A DNA stretch of 64,000 nt from an uncultured Oscillospiraceae bacterium (GCA_900547105.1 URFL01000004.1:1-64000), one strand, 5' to 3'. Shown: positions 50,101 through 58,909, counted from the first letter of the stretch. Numbers and translations are program-made. Notes: generated by a model from the letters alone, not told the origin.

Positions 50101-50713
50101 GGTACCTTCCAAGCTGGCGGCATCAGCGCTGTCGCATCGGGCACTGGCGGTGGACCATATTGCCGAGCAGCGCCCGGCGTTTTGGGAAAAGCAGCCGCTG
50201 TCCGCCGCCGAGCGCGGCACCGCGATGCACGCATTTATGGAGCACGCCGATTTCGGGCGGGCGCGCACGGATCTGCGGCAGGAGGCGGATCGACTGTTGA
50301 ACGCCGGTGTCCTGAACGCCGACCAGCGGGCGGCGCTGCGGCTGCCGCTGCTGGGGCGGTTCTTTGACAGCGAGCTATGCGCGCGGATGCTGCGCTCGCC
50401 CCGCTGGCTGCGGGAGCAACACTTCACGGTGGATATGCCGCTGTCCTTTTTCGGGTATGACACGCCGCCGGACAGCACCGACGAGCGCATTGTGGTGCAG
50501 GGCATCGCCGACAGCGTGTTTGAAGAGGACGGGCAGCTGGTGATCGTGGATTACAAAACCGACCGTGTGCAAACCGACGACGAGCTGGTGCAGCGGTACC
50601 GCGAGCAGCTGCGCATTTACAAACAGGCGTTGGAGCAAACGCTGTCCTGTCCGGTGGGCGAATGCTGGCTGTATTCGTTCGCGCTGGGGCGCGCGGTACA
50701 CTGTGATGTGTAA
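47171..50713 (+). CDS. addA: ATP-dependent helicase/nuclease subunit A
   Basis: 1180 residues from ATG at 47171 (AGGAGGAACAGC in front). UvrD-like helicase motifs: SAAAGSGKTT (23-32), TFTKAAAAEMKQRL, VDEYQDTNAAQD, MVGDVKQSIYGFRQA, HSKGLEFPVVFLAGLG, VLYVAMTRAKEKL. The C-terminal nuclease has GIADSVFEEDGQLVIVDYKTD and QLRIYKQALEQ. Partner of AddB. The four-base-plus overlap with addB supports equal synthesis. Confidence 0.97.
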   Translation: MSRQWTPEQRHCIDARGGTVLVSAAAGSGKTTVLVERVIRRITDEQHPVDADRLLVVTFTKAAAAEMKQRLGKALAEQMAAHPHDRRLQRQQMLLPRAHISTVHSFCSALLRENFHLLDISPQFKVAEDADVRTMQQEALAEVMEAAYEARDPAFLALAELLSGGRDDRKLTEAVLRLYTFIQSHPFPNDWLQAQEALYATNAPIANTTWGQTVRRYVSGTLHHGVAMLRKAWSMATSEEQMAAAYAGPLLADCQQLEILADNFDTEDNWDDAIDMLEQFTFNRLGSLRQYPDELFKKRVTGLRDEVKKQLAALPALFCGSEAECREDIAVLRQPVTALCALVRQFSDTYEQKKAAKHWVDFNDLEHLTLRLLLDRQENGTVRRTPLAQELAQQFEEVLVDEYQDTNAAQDALFRAISRDEQNLFMVGDVKQSIYGFRQAMPDIFLARQKAYADYDGEHFPATITLGHNFRSRDTVTDSVNFVFSQLMSEQLGGLTYDEHHALIPAASYPESPAFDTAFYVIDDARREDLDSKDAAEARLIAARIREWMSTMTITDHGETRPARYGDFCILLRSKSTHAAVYADELGRCGIPAWTASSGGFFATPEIGTALSLLRLVDNPMRDVPLLAVMMSPVGGFLPDDLAAIRTGRTKAPLYVALREYARRQEDPLAVRCDAFLQQMEGYRRLAASVPADQLIHRLFTETGLEGCFSVRPHGEQRVANLRLLHEYARRFEQGRFRGLSAFVRYLDRLEEQQMDLAPASTLSEHADVVRIISIHHSKGLEFPVVFLAGLGHQFNTESTKGDLLMQASQGIGLMRRDPDTRKQFNTLPRQAVALSIRQAERAEELRVLYVAMTRAKEKLCLVMTARDPQAALTKHAATLDNEPTLPAHTLLSAGSMGDWLMMAALRHPSGGFFRKLAGEEALSPLPAATTWQMEIVPSPAPAQAEESSSSVPADPALVEEIDRRIGYQYPFAALTEVPSKLAASALSHRALAVDHIAEQRPAFWEKQPLSAAERGTAMHAFMEHADFGRARTDLRQEADRLLNAGVLNADQRAALRLPLLGRFFDSELCARMLRSPRWLREQHFTVDMPLSFFGYDTPPDSTDERIVVQGIADSVFEEDGQLVIVDYKTDRVQTDDELVQRYREQLRIYKQALEQTLSCPVGECWLYSFALGRAVHCDV

Positions 50714-50779
50714 ATTCGACCGGCATAAAGATTTGTGGCAAATTTTCGTTGTTATATTTCACAAATCGGCAGTTTTCGC

Positions 50780-51001
50780 TTGACTTTTCGACTGACTGCT
50801 CCTATAATCAAAAGGTGTTTTGCCATTTAATGGCACCATTTTGTATGACCCCTCTCTATGTCGGCTGTATGGGCGGTATAGAGAAACCGATATATGACCA
50901 TATTCTGTGGCGCCCGGTGACACTTTTGTTATCAAAAAGTCACCCTGCTGTTATATGGCGGAGGTATACTGGGCTCATCGACCGTGAAAAGGAGCGGTAT
51001 C
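50780..51001 (+). promoter_or_regulatory. Promoter and long structured leader upstream of glycosyltransferase
   Basis: A near-consensus promoter TTGACT (50780-50785), 17-bp spacer, TATAAT (50803-50808) lies 200 nt before the start codon. The leader holds several inverted repeats: GCCAT-(TTA)-ATGGC near 50822-50834 and GGTGAC (50916-50921) with GTCACC (50939-50944), extended by a CTTTT/AAAAG pairing. No known riboswitch class is recognised. The 288-bp gap has no gene. Confidence 0.6.
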
Positions 51002-51937
51002 ATGAAAAAGCGTTTATCGGTGGTGATTCCCGCTTATAACGAGGAAGGAATCATCACCCAAACTATTGCGACCATCTCGTCTGTTCTCGACAGCGCCGAC
51101 ATTCCGTTTGAGCTGCTGTTTGTGGACGATGGCTCCAGGGATGCCACCTGGCAGCTGATCTGCACCGCTGCGGCGACCGATCCGCGGGTGCGCGGCATCT
51201 CGTTTTCGCGCAATTTCGGCAAAGAAGCCGCCATCTTCGCGGGAATGTCCCACGCCAAAGGCGACGGGTGCGTCATCATCGACTGCGATTTGCAGCATCC
51301 GCCGGAAAAGATCGTCGAGATGTACCATTTGTGGGAACAGGGGTACGAGGTGATCGAAGCGGTGAAAGCGGATCGCGGCAAGGAATCGGCGATGCACCGG
51401 TTGAGCGCCGCCTGTTTTTACAGCCTCATCAGCAAAGCGACCCGCATCGATATGCGGCGCGCGTCCGACTTTAAGCTGCTGGATCGCAAGGCGATGACGG
51501 TGCTGCTGAATATGCAGGAAAAGAACGCGTTTTTCCGTGCGCTGTCCTCCTGGGTCGGGTTTAAGACCACGCAGGTGGAATTTGAGGTGCAGGAGCGCAC
51601 GGTGGGAGCTTCCAAGTGGTCCACCTGGTCGCTGGTGAAATACGCGATCTCCAACGTCACTTCGTTTTCCGCCGCGCCGATGCAGGTGGTCACCATTTTG
51701 GGTGCAGTCATGCTGCTGGCGGCGGTGGTGTTTGGCATTGTCGCCATTTGTCAGAAGATCGCGGGCGTGGCGCTGGGCGGATTTACCACGGTGATTTTGC
51801 TGATGCTGTTTATCGGCAGCATCACAATGATCAGCCTTGGCATTATCGGCTACTACATCGCCAAAATTTACGACGAGATCAAGGGCCGTCCCCGGTTTAT
51901 CGTGTCGCATACCTGCGGCGGGGATGACAACAACTAA
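51002..51937 (+). CDS. GtrB-like polyprenyl-phosphate glycosyltransferase (family 2)
   Basis: 311 residues from ATG at 51002 (AAAAGGAGCGGTATC in front). The GT-A domain has VVIPAYNEEGIITQT, LFVDDGSRDAT and the IDCDLQHPPEKI metal motif. Two C-terminal membrane helices (about 228-255 and 262-290) anchor it. GtrB/CsbB enzymes load sugars onto undecaprenyl phosphate. The following YfhO-type gene is the expected partner that moves the sugar onto a cell-surface polymer. Confidence 0.92.
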   Translation: MKKRLSVVIPAYNEEGIITQTIATISSVLDSADIPFELLFVDDGSRDATWQLICTAAATDPRVRGISFSRNFGKEAAIFAGMSHAKGDGCVIIDCDLQHPPEKIVEMYHLWEQGYEVIEAVKADRGKESAMHRLSAACFYSLISKATRIDMRRASDFKLLDRKAMTVLLNMQEKNAFFRALSSWVGFKTTQVEFEVQERTVGASKWSTWSLVKYAISNVTSFSAAPMQVVTILGAVMLLAAVVFGIVAICQKIAGVALGGFTTVILLMLFIGSITMISLGIIGYYIAKIYDEIKGRPRFIVSHTCGGDDNN

Positions 51938-51961
51938 CACAAACGCACGCAACCAGCGTAG

Positions 51962-52000
51962 AAAAAGCAGGCCATGATCCGCGGATTCTGGCCTGTTTTT
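51962..52000 (+). terminator. Terminator/attenuator between glycosyltransferase and yfhO-like gene
   Basis: CAGGCCA (51968-51974) pairs with TGGCCTG (51989-51995), flanked by A5 and U5 runs that also pair. Followed by TTTTTG. It would limit, not abolish, downstream expression if the two genes share a promoter. Confidence 0.8.
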
Positions 52001-52034
52001 GCGCTTGCAAACCAAACGGAGGGTTTCAATTATT

Positions 52035-54968
52035 ATGCCATGGACACAGGGCGAAAGCCCCCTTATCAAGCAACACCGCAAACAGAGCAAACGCCCATAT
52101 CTGTTCGCGTATACGCTGCTGTTCACCGTCACAGCGCTGCTGGTCTATTCGTTTTACTGGATGGCGGGCAAAAGCTTTATCTGGGTGGTGGACGGTTGGG
52201 ACCAGCACTTCAAGGCGCTGGTGTATTATTCCCAGTGGCTGCGCGCCGGTGCGCGCAGTTTGCTGGTTGAACACCGGCTGCATTTCCCGACATGGGATTT
52301 TGCGTTGGGGCAAGGCGCGGATGTACTGACCACGCTGCACTATTACGCCATCGGCGATCCGCTGAATTTGCTGTCGGCGCTGGTGCCCACCCGCTGGATG
52401 GTACATTTTTACGACATCATGATCCTGCTGCGCATTTATCTGTCGGGGTTGTTCTTTTCGTTGTACTGTTTCCAGATGAAAAAGCAAAACGGGATGGCGG
52501 TGCTGGCGGGCGCACTGAGCTATGCGTTCTGCGATTTTGTGTTATTCGCCGGGGTGCAGCATCCCTATTTTATCAATCCGATGATGTATCTGCCTCTGCT
52601 GCTGATGGGGGTGGAAAAGGTGCTGGCCGGCAAACGACCGTATCTGCTGATCGTGATCGTGGCGGTGGCTGCCGTCAGCAACTTCTACTTCTTCTATGTG
52701 CTGGTGTTGCTGACCGTGATGTATGTAGCGGGGCGGCTGATTTCGCTGTATCACGGCGAGTGGCGGCAGATGGGGATGCCGTTGCTGAAGATCGCTGGTG
52801 CCTCCGCGCTGGGTGTGATGATGAGCGCGGTACTCTTTTTGCCGGTGGTCGGGGCGTTTTTGTCCGACGCGCGCATCGCGGTGGATCAAAATTCCATCCT
52901 GTTCTACCCTCTCCGGCAATACGCCTATATGCCGGCCGAGTTTTTGGCGCACACGGGGGTAAGCGGATACACCTATACGGCGCTGGGTTTTTCGGTGCTC
53001 ACCTTCCCGGCGGTGATGATGCTGTTCCGCCAAAAGAAAACCAACACGCTGCTTAAAGTGTTTTTTGTGATCGGGATCGGCTGCTTTTTGATTCCTTTTG
53101 CCGGCAAGGTGTTCAACGGTTTTTCCTACGCCACCAACCGGTGGTGCTTCGGGCTGGCATTTCTGGTCGCCTACATTCTGGTGACCGTTTGGCCCTCGTT
53201 TGTCACCATGGATAAACGCGACTGCCGGTATCTGTTTGTCGGGTTGAGCGTGTATCTGGTCGTGTGTTTGCTGATACGCTATTCCCGCGTGACGCAGGCG
53301 TTTATCGTGCTGGGGGTGCTGTTTGCCATGCTGGTGCTGTGGCAGCAGCGCACCAAGCAGGGTGCCGGTTTATCCGACACCGCCATTCAGGTGGTCGCGC
53401 TGGCCGCCACGCTGCTCAGTGTGGTCAACAACAGCTTTTGGCTGAACGCCTATTCCGGCAGCAACTACGCCGCCCGGTTTGTGGATCAAAAAGATCTGAT
53501 GCAAAATTTCAGCGCCACCGCCGAAAACGCGGTCAAAGCGGTCGCAAAGCAGAAAAAAGTCACCGATTTTTATCGCTATACCGGGCACGAGCTGCCTTGG
53601 AACACCGATCTCAACCAGCATTTGTCCTCGCTGCAATATTATTGGAGCTTGTCCAGCCCGCAAATTTCCGCTTTTCGGTGGGATATGAATATGCGGGAAT
53701 ATCTGCTGTACCGGTACCACGGGCTGGACGAACGCGCCTCGTTGACCACGCTGGCTTCTACTCGCTTTTTTGTCAAAAAGGAAAAATCGAAGGATATCGT
53801 GCCCTACGGCTTTTCCAAAGTGGGCACGCGAGTGGTGAACCGCTCGGCGGTGCAAAATGCGCTGGATGCGTTTGCAGAAGAGCAGGGCACGGATAAGCCC
53901 GGCGCTGCCGACACCAAGCGACTCCAGAAAAAGGTAGAAAAGCGCTACACGGTGTATGAAAACGACTACGCGCTGCCGCTGGGGTACACCTACAGCCGCT
54001 ATCTGCCGCAGGCGGAGTATCAAAAGCTGTCCTCGCTGCAAAAGCAGGAGGCGATGCTGCAGGGTGTGGTGCTGGACAAAGCACCGCAGCATTGCGCATC
54101 GGTGCAGCCGCAGCTGACGGCGCAGGAGGTGCCGTTTACGGTTTCCTGCAACAGCAAGGATGTGACACAGCAAGGCAACAGCTTTGTGGTCACCAAAAAG
54201 GACAGCTCGATCACCTTGAAGCTGGAGGGATTGTCCGCCAGCGAAACCTATCTCTCGCTGCGCGGGTTGACCTACGCCGGTACGTCGGAATACACGCTGT
54301 ATAACGATGATGAAACCATCGATCCGCTGAATCGGTACACCCAAACCGATTGGGATCTGCTCCCGTATAACGATCGCAAAAAGCTGAAGGACGATCACTG
54401 GTATTGGCACGAGCCGGCTACCCTGAACATCAAAATCTCCGCCGATGGACGCAGCAACACGCTGCCGCTGTCCACCCCCGAATATACCTGGTTCAGTGGG
54501 CGACAGGATTTCGATGTAAATCTGGGATACGGCGAAGAAGGAGTGTCCTCCATCAAGATTACCTTCCCCTCGATCGGCATCTACCGGTTCAACACGATGG
54601 ATGTGGTGTGCCAGCCGATGGACAACTACGTCGATCAGGTGAACACGCTGAAAGAGGATGTGTTGGAGCAGATCAAGGTGGACGGTGATCGGGTATCCGG
54701 CAGCATCCAGCTGGACGCTCCGAAGCTGCTGTGCCTGACCATCCCCTACTCCAAGGGATGGAGCGCCACGGTGGACGGTCAACCAGCCGAGCTGCTGTGC
54801 GCCAACACGATGTATATGGCGCTGGAGCTGGATGCCGGACAACACACGGTGCAGCTGCACTATCAAACGCCGCTGCTAAACGCCGGCATGGGCGTTACCG
54901 CCGTGGGGGTGCTGCTGTTTGTAGCGGTGATCGTCGTCACCGAACACCGCAAACGCCGCGACGCGTAA
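52035..54968 (+). CDS. YfhO-family membrane glycosyltransferase-like protein
   Basis: 977 residues from ATG at 52035 (GGAGGG in front). About 12-14 membrane helices in the first ~470 residues, then a large soluble part and a last helix (about 945-968) before a basic tail. The first loop has WVVDGWDQHFKALVYYSQWLR, the GT-C-type acidic loop typical of YfhO. In B. subtilis CsbB and YfhO act together in glycosylating lipoteichoic acid; the same neighbourhood here supports the role. Sugar and acceptor unknown. Confidence 0.9.
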   Translation: MPWTQGESPLIKQHRKQSKRPYLFAYTLLFTVTALLVYSFYWMAGKSFIWVVDGWDQHFKALVYYSQWLRAGARSLLVEHRLHFPTWDFALGQGADVLTTLHYYAIGDPLNLLSALVPTRWMVHFYDIMILLRIYLSGLFFSLYCFQMKKQNGMAVLAGALSYAFCDFVLFAGVQHPYFINPMMYLPLLLMGVEKVLAGKRPYLLIVIVAVAAVSNFYFFYVLVLLTVMYVAGRLISLYHGEWRQMGMPLLKIAGASALGVMMSAVLFLPVVGAFLSDARIAVDQNSILFYPLRQYAYMPAEFLAHTGVSGYTYTALGFSVLTFPAVMMLFRQKKTNTLLKVFFVIGIGCFLIPFAGKVFNGFSYATNRWCFGLAFLVAYILVTVWPSFVTMDKRDCRYLFVGLSVYLVVCLLIRYSRVTQAFIVLGVLFAMLVLWQQRTKQGAGLSDTAIQVVALAATLLSVVNNSFWLNAYSGSNYAARFVDQKDLMQNFSATAENAVKAVAKQKKVTDFYRYTGHELPWNTDLNQHLSSLQYYWSLSSPQISAFRWDMNMREYLLYRYHGLDERASLTTLASTRFFVKKEKSKDIVPYGFSKVGTRVVNRSAVQNALDAFAEEQGTDKPGAADTKRLQKKVEKRYTVYENDYALPLGYTYSRYLPQAEYQKLSSLQKQEAMLQGVVLDKAPQHCASVQPQLTAQEVPFTVSCNSKDVTQQGNSFVVTKKDSSITLKLEGLSASETYLSLRGLTYAGTSEYTLYNDDETIDPLNRYTQTDWDLLPYNDRKKLKDDHWYWHEPATLNIKISADGRSNTLPLSTPEYTWFSGRQDFDVNLGYGEEGVSSIKITFPSIGIYRFNTMDVVCQPMDNYVDQVNTLKEDVLEQIKVDGDRVSGSIQLDAPKLLCLTIPYSKGWSATVDGQPAELLCANTMYMALELDAGQHTVQLHYQTPLLNAGMGVTAVGVLLFVAVIVVTEHRKRRDA

Positions 54969-54979
54969 TTACACAAGAG

Positions 54980-55016
54980 AATTGCCGGGAAGATCCGATG
55001 GATTTTCCCGGCAATT
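54980..55016 (+). terminator. Terminator after yfhO-like gene
   Basis: AATTGCCGGGAA (54980-54991) pairs with TTCCCGGCAATT (55005-55016), followed by TTAATTT. Confidence 0.9.
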
Positions 55017-55060
55017 TTAATTTCCCCCGGTATACCGCGCGGCGGCGGTGCCAAAACTGG

Positions 55061-55090
55061 TTGACAAGCAGCGGGTGATGGGGGTATCAT
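55061..55090 (+). promoter_or_regulatory. Promoter of aldehyde dehydrogenase gene
   Basis: TTGACA (55061-55066), 18-bp spacer, TATCAT (55085-55090), 30 nt before the start codon. Confidence 0.6.
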
Positions 55091-55120
55091 CAAATGAGAA
55101 AAAGGCAAGGAGGAAGCGGT

Positions 55121-56500
55121 ATGACCGAAGCGGCAATACACGAAAAGGTGCAGGCGCAGCGGGCTTTTTTCGCCACCGGAGCAACACTGGATCTGGCGTT
55201 CCGCCGCCGCGCGCTGGACACGCTGCGGCAGGAGCTGATCCGGCGGGAGGCGGCCATCCACGCCGCTATTCGCGCCGATCTCGGCAAAAGCGCGTTTGAA
55301 AGCTATATGTGCGAAACCGGGCTGGTGCGCAGCGAGATCACCTATATGCAGCGGCATCTGCGCCGCTTCGTCAAGGAGAAGCGGGTGCGCACCCCGCTGG
55401 CGCAGTTTCCCTCCCGCAGCTTTCAAAAACCGTCGCCCTACGGTGTGACGTTGATCGTCAGCCCGTGGAACTATCCGCTGCTGCTGACGCTGGACCCGTT
55501 GGTGGACGCGATCGCCGCCGGCAACACCGCCATTCTGAAACCGAGCGCATACTCGCCGCATACCAGCGCGGTGATTGCGGAGATGATCGGCGAGTGCTTT
55601 GACCCCGCTTTTGTGACAGTGGTGACCGGCGGGCGCGAGGAAAACGCGCGGCTGTTCCGCGAACGGTTCGACTACATCTTTTTTACCGGCAGTCAGGCGG
55701 TGGGGCGCGAGGTGATGCGTCACGCGGCGGAGCATCTGACGCCGGTGACGCTGGAGCTGGGCGGCAAAAGCCCTTGTATCGTGGACAAGACAGCCGACTT
55801 GGAGTTGGCGGCGCGGCGCATTGTGTTCGGCAAATTTCTCAACGCCGGGCAAACCTGCGTGGCGCCGGATTATCTGTATTGCGACCGCACCGTCAAGGAT
55901 GCGCTGGTCGCGGCACTGCAGCGGGAGATCATCCGCCAGTTTGGGGCGGAACCGCTGCAGGATCCCGCCTATGGGCATCTCATCAACCGCAAGCACTTTG
56001 ACCGTGTGAACGCGTTGATCGACCCGGCGCGGGTGGTTTGCGGCGGGCAAAGCAACCCCGACACCCTTACCATCGCCCCTACCCTGCTGGATGCGATCAG
56101 CTTTAACGACGCGGTGATGCAGGAGGAGATTTTCGGACCGGTGCTGCCGGTGTTGACCTTTGACACACTGGACGAGGCGGTGGCGCGGGTGAGCGCGCTG
56201 CCGCATCCGCTGGCGCTGTATCTGTTCACCGGCGACAAGCGCGCCGCCCGCATGGTGACGGCTCGCTGCGGCTTTGGGGGCGGATGCATCAACGACACGG
56301 TGGTTCATCTAGCGACCAGCCAGATGGGATTTGGCGGCTTTGGCGAAAGCGGTATGGGCGCTTATCACGGCAAGGCGGGGTTCGATACCTTTTCTCACAC
56401 CAAAAGCATGGTGCAAAAAAGCACCCGGCTGGATCTGCCGATGCGGTACCAGCCGTATACCTCCCGCTACGAAAAGCTGCTGCGGTTTTTCCTGAAATAA
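55121..56500 (+). CDS. Aldehyde dehydrogenase (class 3-like, YwdH/AldX type)
   Basis: 459 residues from ATG at 55121 (AAGGAGG). The catalytic Cys is in LNAGQTCVAPDYLYC, the general base Glu in LELGGKSPCIV, and the NAD fold in FTGSQAVGREVM. Short family length without N-terminal extension agrees with membrane-peripheral aldehyde dehydrogenases that oxidise medium/long-chain aldehydes. The gene has its own promoter and terminator. Exact substrate not readable from sequence. Confidence 0.93.
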   Translation: MTEAAIHEKVQAQRAFFATGATLDLAFRRRALDTLRQELIRREAAIHAAIRADLGKSAFESYMCETGLVRSEITYMQRHLRRFVKEKRVRTPLAQFPSRSFQKPSPYGVTLIVSPWNYPLLLTLDPLVDAIAAGNTAILKPSAYSPHTSAVIAEMIGECFDPAFVTVVTGGREENARLFRERFDYIFFTGSQAVGREVMRHAAEHLTPVTLELGGKSPCIVDKTADLELAARRIVFGKFLNAGQTCVAPDYLYCDRTVKDALVAALQREIIRQFGAEPLQDPAYGHLINRKHFDRVNALIDPARVVCGGQSNPDTLTIAPTLLDAISFNDAVMQEEIFGPVLPVLTFDTLDEAVARVSALPHPLALYLFTGDKRAARMVTARCGFGGGCINDTVVHLATSQMGFGGFGESGMGAYHGKAGFDTFSHTKSMVQKSTRLDLPMRYQPYTSRYEKLLRFFLK

Positions 56501-56524
56501 CCACACCCCAAAAATGAACGCAAA

Positions 56525-56553
56525 AAAGCGGCTCCGAACATCGGAGCCGCTTT
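56525..56553. terminator. Bidirectional terminator between aldehyde dehydrogenase and patatin
   Basis: AAAGCGGCTCCGA (56525-56537) pairs with TCGGAGCCGCTTT (56541-56553) around ACA; A-rich and U-rich flanks serve both converging genes. Confidence 0.9.
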
Positions 56554-56555
56554 GC

Positions 56556-57404
56556 TTATGCCTGTAAATAATCCTGCAGGGCGGGCATTTGCGCCTGCAT
56601 GGTGCGAAAGCCCTGATCGTACAGCGCGCGAATCACCGCGGGGCGACCCTCGGTGCGCTTGCAGTCGATGCTGTCCGGCGCGATCACAAACGCCTTGCCT
56701 TCGCGTTCCAGCTGATACAGCTGCTCGTGGCTGCGGTTGTAGATCTCCATGCGGTGTTCCAGCGTGTGCACAAAGGCAGGATAGTCGCGATAGCGGCGGG
56801 TCGCCAGCCGCATCCCCGCTTCGCTGGTTTTGCGATAGCCCCGCTCGCGGGTGACCACCACGATCAGCTTGTCGCACCCCGCTTGCAGCGCCTGCTCCAC
56901 CGGAACCGGATCGGCGATGCCGCCATCCATATACGGCACACCGTCGATCTCCACCGGTTGGAACAGCAGCGGCAGCGCGCAGCTGGCAATCACCTCGCGC
57001 AGGCGATGATCCCGCCGGGGAACCGGCAGGTATTCCGCTTTGCCGGTGCGCATATTGGTGACCACCGCAATCACCTCGCCGGGATACGCCGCAAACGCGT
57101 CGTAATCAAACGGCAGCCACTTTTCCGGCACCTCGCCAAACACAAACCGAATGTTATAGTAGCTGCGGTTGTGGGGGTTCAGCCAGTGGCGTACCCCCAT
57201 ATACCGCTTGTCGTGCAGATAAGTGGTGCCCAGCTCGATGTTGCGGCCAAACTGCCGCGACGCATAGGAAATGCCGTTGGCGATCCCGGCGGACGCGCCG
57301 ATCAGATAATCCGCCCAGATCTCCTCCTGCATCAGCTTGTCCATTACCCCACAGGAAAAATAGGTGCGGCTGGCGCCGCCCTCCAACACAAGGCCCAGTT
57401 TCAT
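56556..57404 (-). CDS. Patatin-like phospholipase
   Basis: 282 residues. The oxyanion region VLEGGASRTYF, the nucleophile elbow LIGASAGIANG (Ser in GxSxG) and the catalytic Asp in YMDGGIADPVP are all present. The family hydrolyses acyl chains of phospholipids. AAAGGATGAGAGC precedes the ATG. It lies 22 nt after the flavodiiron gene and is likely cotranscribed with it. Confidence 0.93.
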   Translation of the reverse strand: MKLGLVLEGGASRTYFSCGVMDKLMQEEIWADYLIGASAGIANGISYASRQFGRNIELGTTYLHDKRYMGVRHWLNPHNRSYYNIRFVFGEVPEKWLPFDYDAFAAYPGEVIAVVTNMRTGKAEYLPVPRRDHRLREVIASCALPLLFQPVEIDGVPYMDGGIADPVPVEQALQAGCDKLIVVVTRERGYRKTSEAGMRLATRRYRDYPAFVHTLEHRMEIYNRSHEQLYQLEREGKAFVIAPDSIDCKRTEGRPAVIRALYDQGFRTMQAQMPALQDYLQA

Positions 57405-57426
57405 GCTCTCATCCTTTGCTTATCGG

Positions 57427-58584
57427 TCAATCCCGGCACAGCGCCTCGGCCAGCGCCTCCACCTGGGCGCGGCTGTCGTCGTTCAACGCCGATTTGATGC
57501 TGACCACCGGCTCCAGAATCGTGGTGTTTTTGCAGCCCTCCAGCATCTGGCGCATCACCTTCGCCGCCATCGCCGCCCAGCTGCCGTTTTCCATCAAGCC
57601 GATGGTGCGGTTTTGGAAATTGCGCTCGGTCAAATGCTCAATAAAGGTGCGCATAAAGGGGAACACATCCGCGTTGTAGGTGGTGGTTGCCAGCACCAGC
57701 TTGCCGTAGCGGAACGCATCCTCCACCGCTTCTGCCATATCGTCCCGCGCCAGATCAGTCAGCACCACCTTGGGGCAGCCCTTTTGCTGCAGTGTGTCTG
57801 CCAGCAGCTCCGCCGCCTGCTTGGTGTGGCCGTAGACCGAGGTATAGGCGATCACCACGCCCTCGCTTTCCACGCCGTAGGACGACCAGGTGTTGTACAA
57901 ATTCAGATAATAGGCGAGGTTTTCCTGCAGCACCGGTCCGTGCAGCGGGCAGATGCGCTGAATATCCAGCGCGGCGGCTTTTTTCAGCAGATTCTGCACC
58001 TGCACACCGTATTTGCCCACAATGCCGATATAATACCGGCGCGCCTCGCACGCCCAGTCCTCGTCCACATCCAGCGCGCCGAATTTGCCGAACGCATCCG
58101 CCGAAAACAGCGTTTTTTCCGCGGCATCATAGGTCACCATCACCTCCGGCCAGTGCACCATCGGTGCGGTCACAAAGGTGAGGGTGCGGTGACCGAGCTC
58201 CAGCGTGCTGCCCTCGGTGGCGACGATCTGGCGGTCGGCGTAATCGGTACCGAAGAATTGTTTCATCATGACAAACGCCTTCGCCGTCGCCACAATGCGC
58301 GCGTCCGGATACTGGGCGGCGAAGCGGGCGATGTTGGCGGAGTGGTCCGGCTCCATATGCTGCACGATGAGGTAATCCGGCTGACGGTCGCCCAGCACCT
58401 GCTGCACATTCTGCAGCCATTCGTTGCCGAAGCGCGCATCCACCGTATCCATCACAGCGATGTGATCGTCCAGAATCACATACGAATTATACGCCATTCC
58501 GTTTTCGACAATGTACTGACCCTCGAACAGGTCGATGTCGTGATCGTTCACGCCAACATAGGCGATATCTTTGGTGATAGTCAT
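57427..58584 (-). CDS. fprA: Flavodiiron protein (O2/NO reductase)
   Basis: 385 residues, class A: an N-terminal metallo-beta-lactamase-fold diiron domain with HMEPDHSANI (HxExDH) and an HGP ligand (ICPLHGPVL), then a flavodoxin domain from about 245 (VVIAYTSVYGHTKQAAE, ATTTYNADVFPFM). It reduces O2 to water, or NO to N2O, to protect an anaerobe. No fused rubredoxin. It has its own promoter and heads the fprA-patatin unit. Confidence 0.95.
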   Translation of the reverse strand: MTITKDIAYVGVNDHDIDLFEGQYIVENGMAYNSYVILDDHIAVMDTVDARFGNEWLQNVQQVLGDRQPDYLIVQHMEPDHSANIARFAAQYPDARIVATAKAFVMMKQFFGTDYADRQIVATEGSTLELGHRTLTFVTAPMVHWPEVMVTYDAAEKTLFSADAFGKFGALDVDEDWACEARRYYIGIVGKYGVQVQNLLKKAAALDIQRICPLHGPVLQENLAYYLNLYNTWSSYGVESEGVVIAYTSVYGHTKQAAELLADTLQQKGCPKVVLTDLARDDMAEAVEDAFRYGKLVLATTTYNADVFPFMRTFIEHLTERNFQNRTIGLMENGSWAAMAAKVMRQMLEGCKNTTILEPVVSIKSALNDDSRAQVEALAEALCRD

Positions 58585-58616
58585 GATTCATTCCTCCGGA
58601 AAATGATTTTGAGAAT

Positions 58617-58645
58617 ATTATACGCCGTTTGTGACGTTTCGTAAA
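58617..58645 (-). promoter_or_regulatory. Promoter of fprA-patatin operon
   Basis: On the minus strand TTTACG (58640-58645), 17-bp spacer, TATAAT (58617-58622); a ribosome site CCGGAGG follows 20 nt later. Confidence 0.6.
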
Positions 58646-58665
58646 GAGTCAATTGCGGATAAAAC

Positions 58666-58695
58666 AAAAAGAGCCTGCCGCAGCAGACTCTTTTT
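58666..58695 (-). terminator. Terminator of csoR-copA operon
   Basis: AAAAAGAG-C-CTGC (58666-58678) pairs with GCAG-A-CTCTTTTT (58683-58695); on the minus strand the odd pair is G-U. U-run follows. Confidence 0.85.
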
Positions 58696-58705
58696 GGAGC
58701 GGGCA

Positions 58706-58909
58706 TCAGCCCACCACGGTGTACCCCTGATCCTCCACCGTTTTTTTCAGCACATCGTCCGCCACCGGCGCGCTCAGCGTCAGCACCGCGGTGCCGGTTT
58801 CGTGGCTGACCACGGCATTCGATACCTCGGGCAGCTCTTCCAGGCATTTTTTGACCCGTGCTTCGCAATGACCGCACATCATACCTTCGATTTTCAGCGT
58901 TTTTTCCAT
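58706..58909 (-). other. Possible internal start giving free CopZ copper chaperone
   Basis: Within copA, ATG at 58909 is preceded by AAAAAGGAG with 9 nt spacing. From it a 67-residue product MEKTLKIEGMMCGHCEARV... would be an ordinary full-length CopZ chaperone. So one gene may yield both pump-attached and free chaperone. Whether the site is used is unknown; if it is not, the domain acts only as part of the pump. Confidence 0.6.

Noticed and set aside
53370..54866. Minus-strand open frame of 498 codons across the yfhO-like gene
   Set aside because: Antisense shadow of the membrane protein; no start site and no domains.
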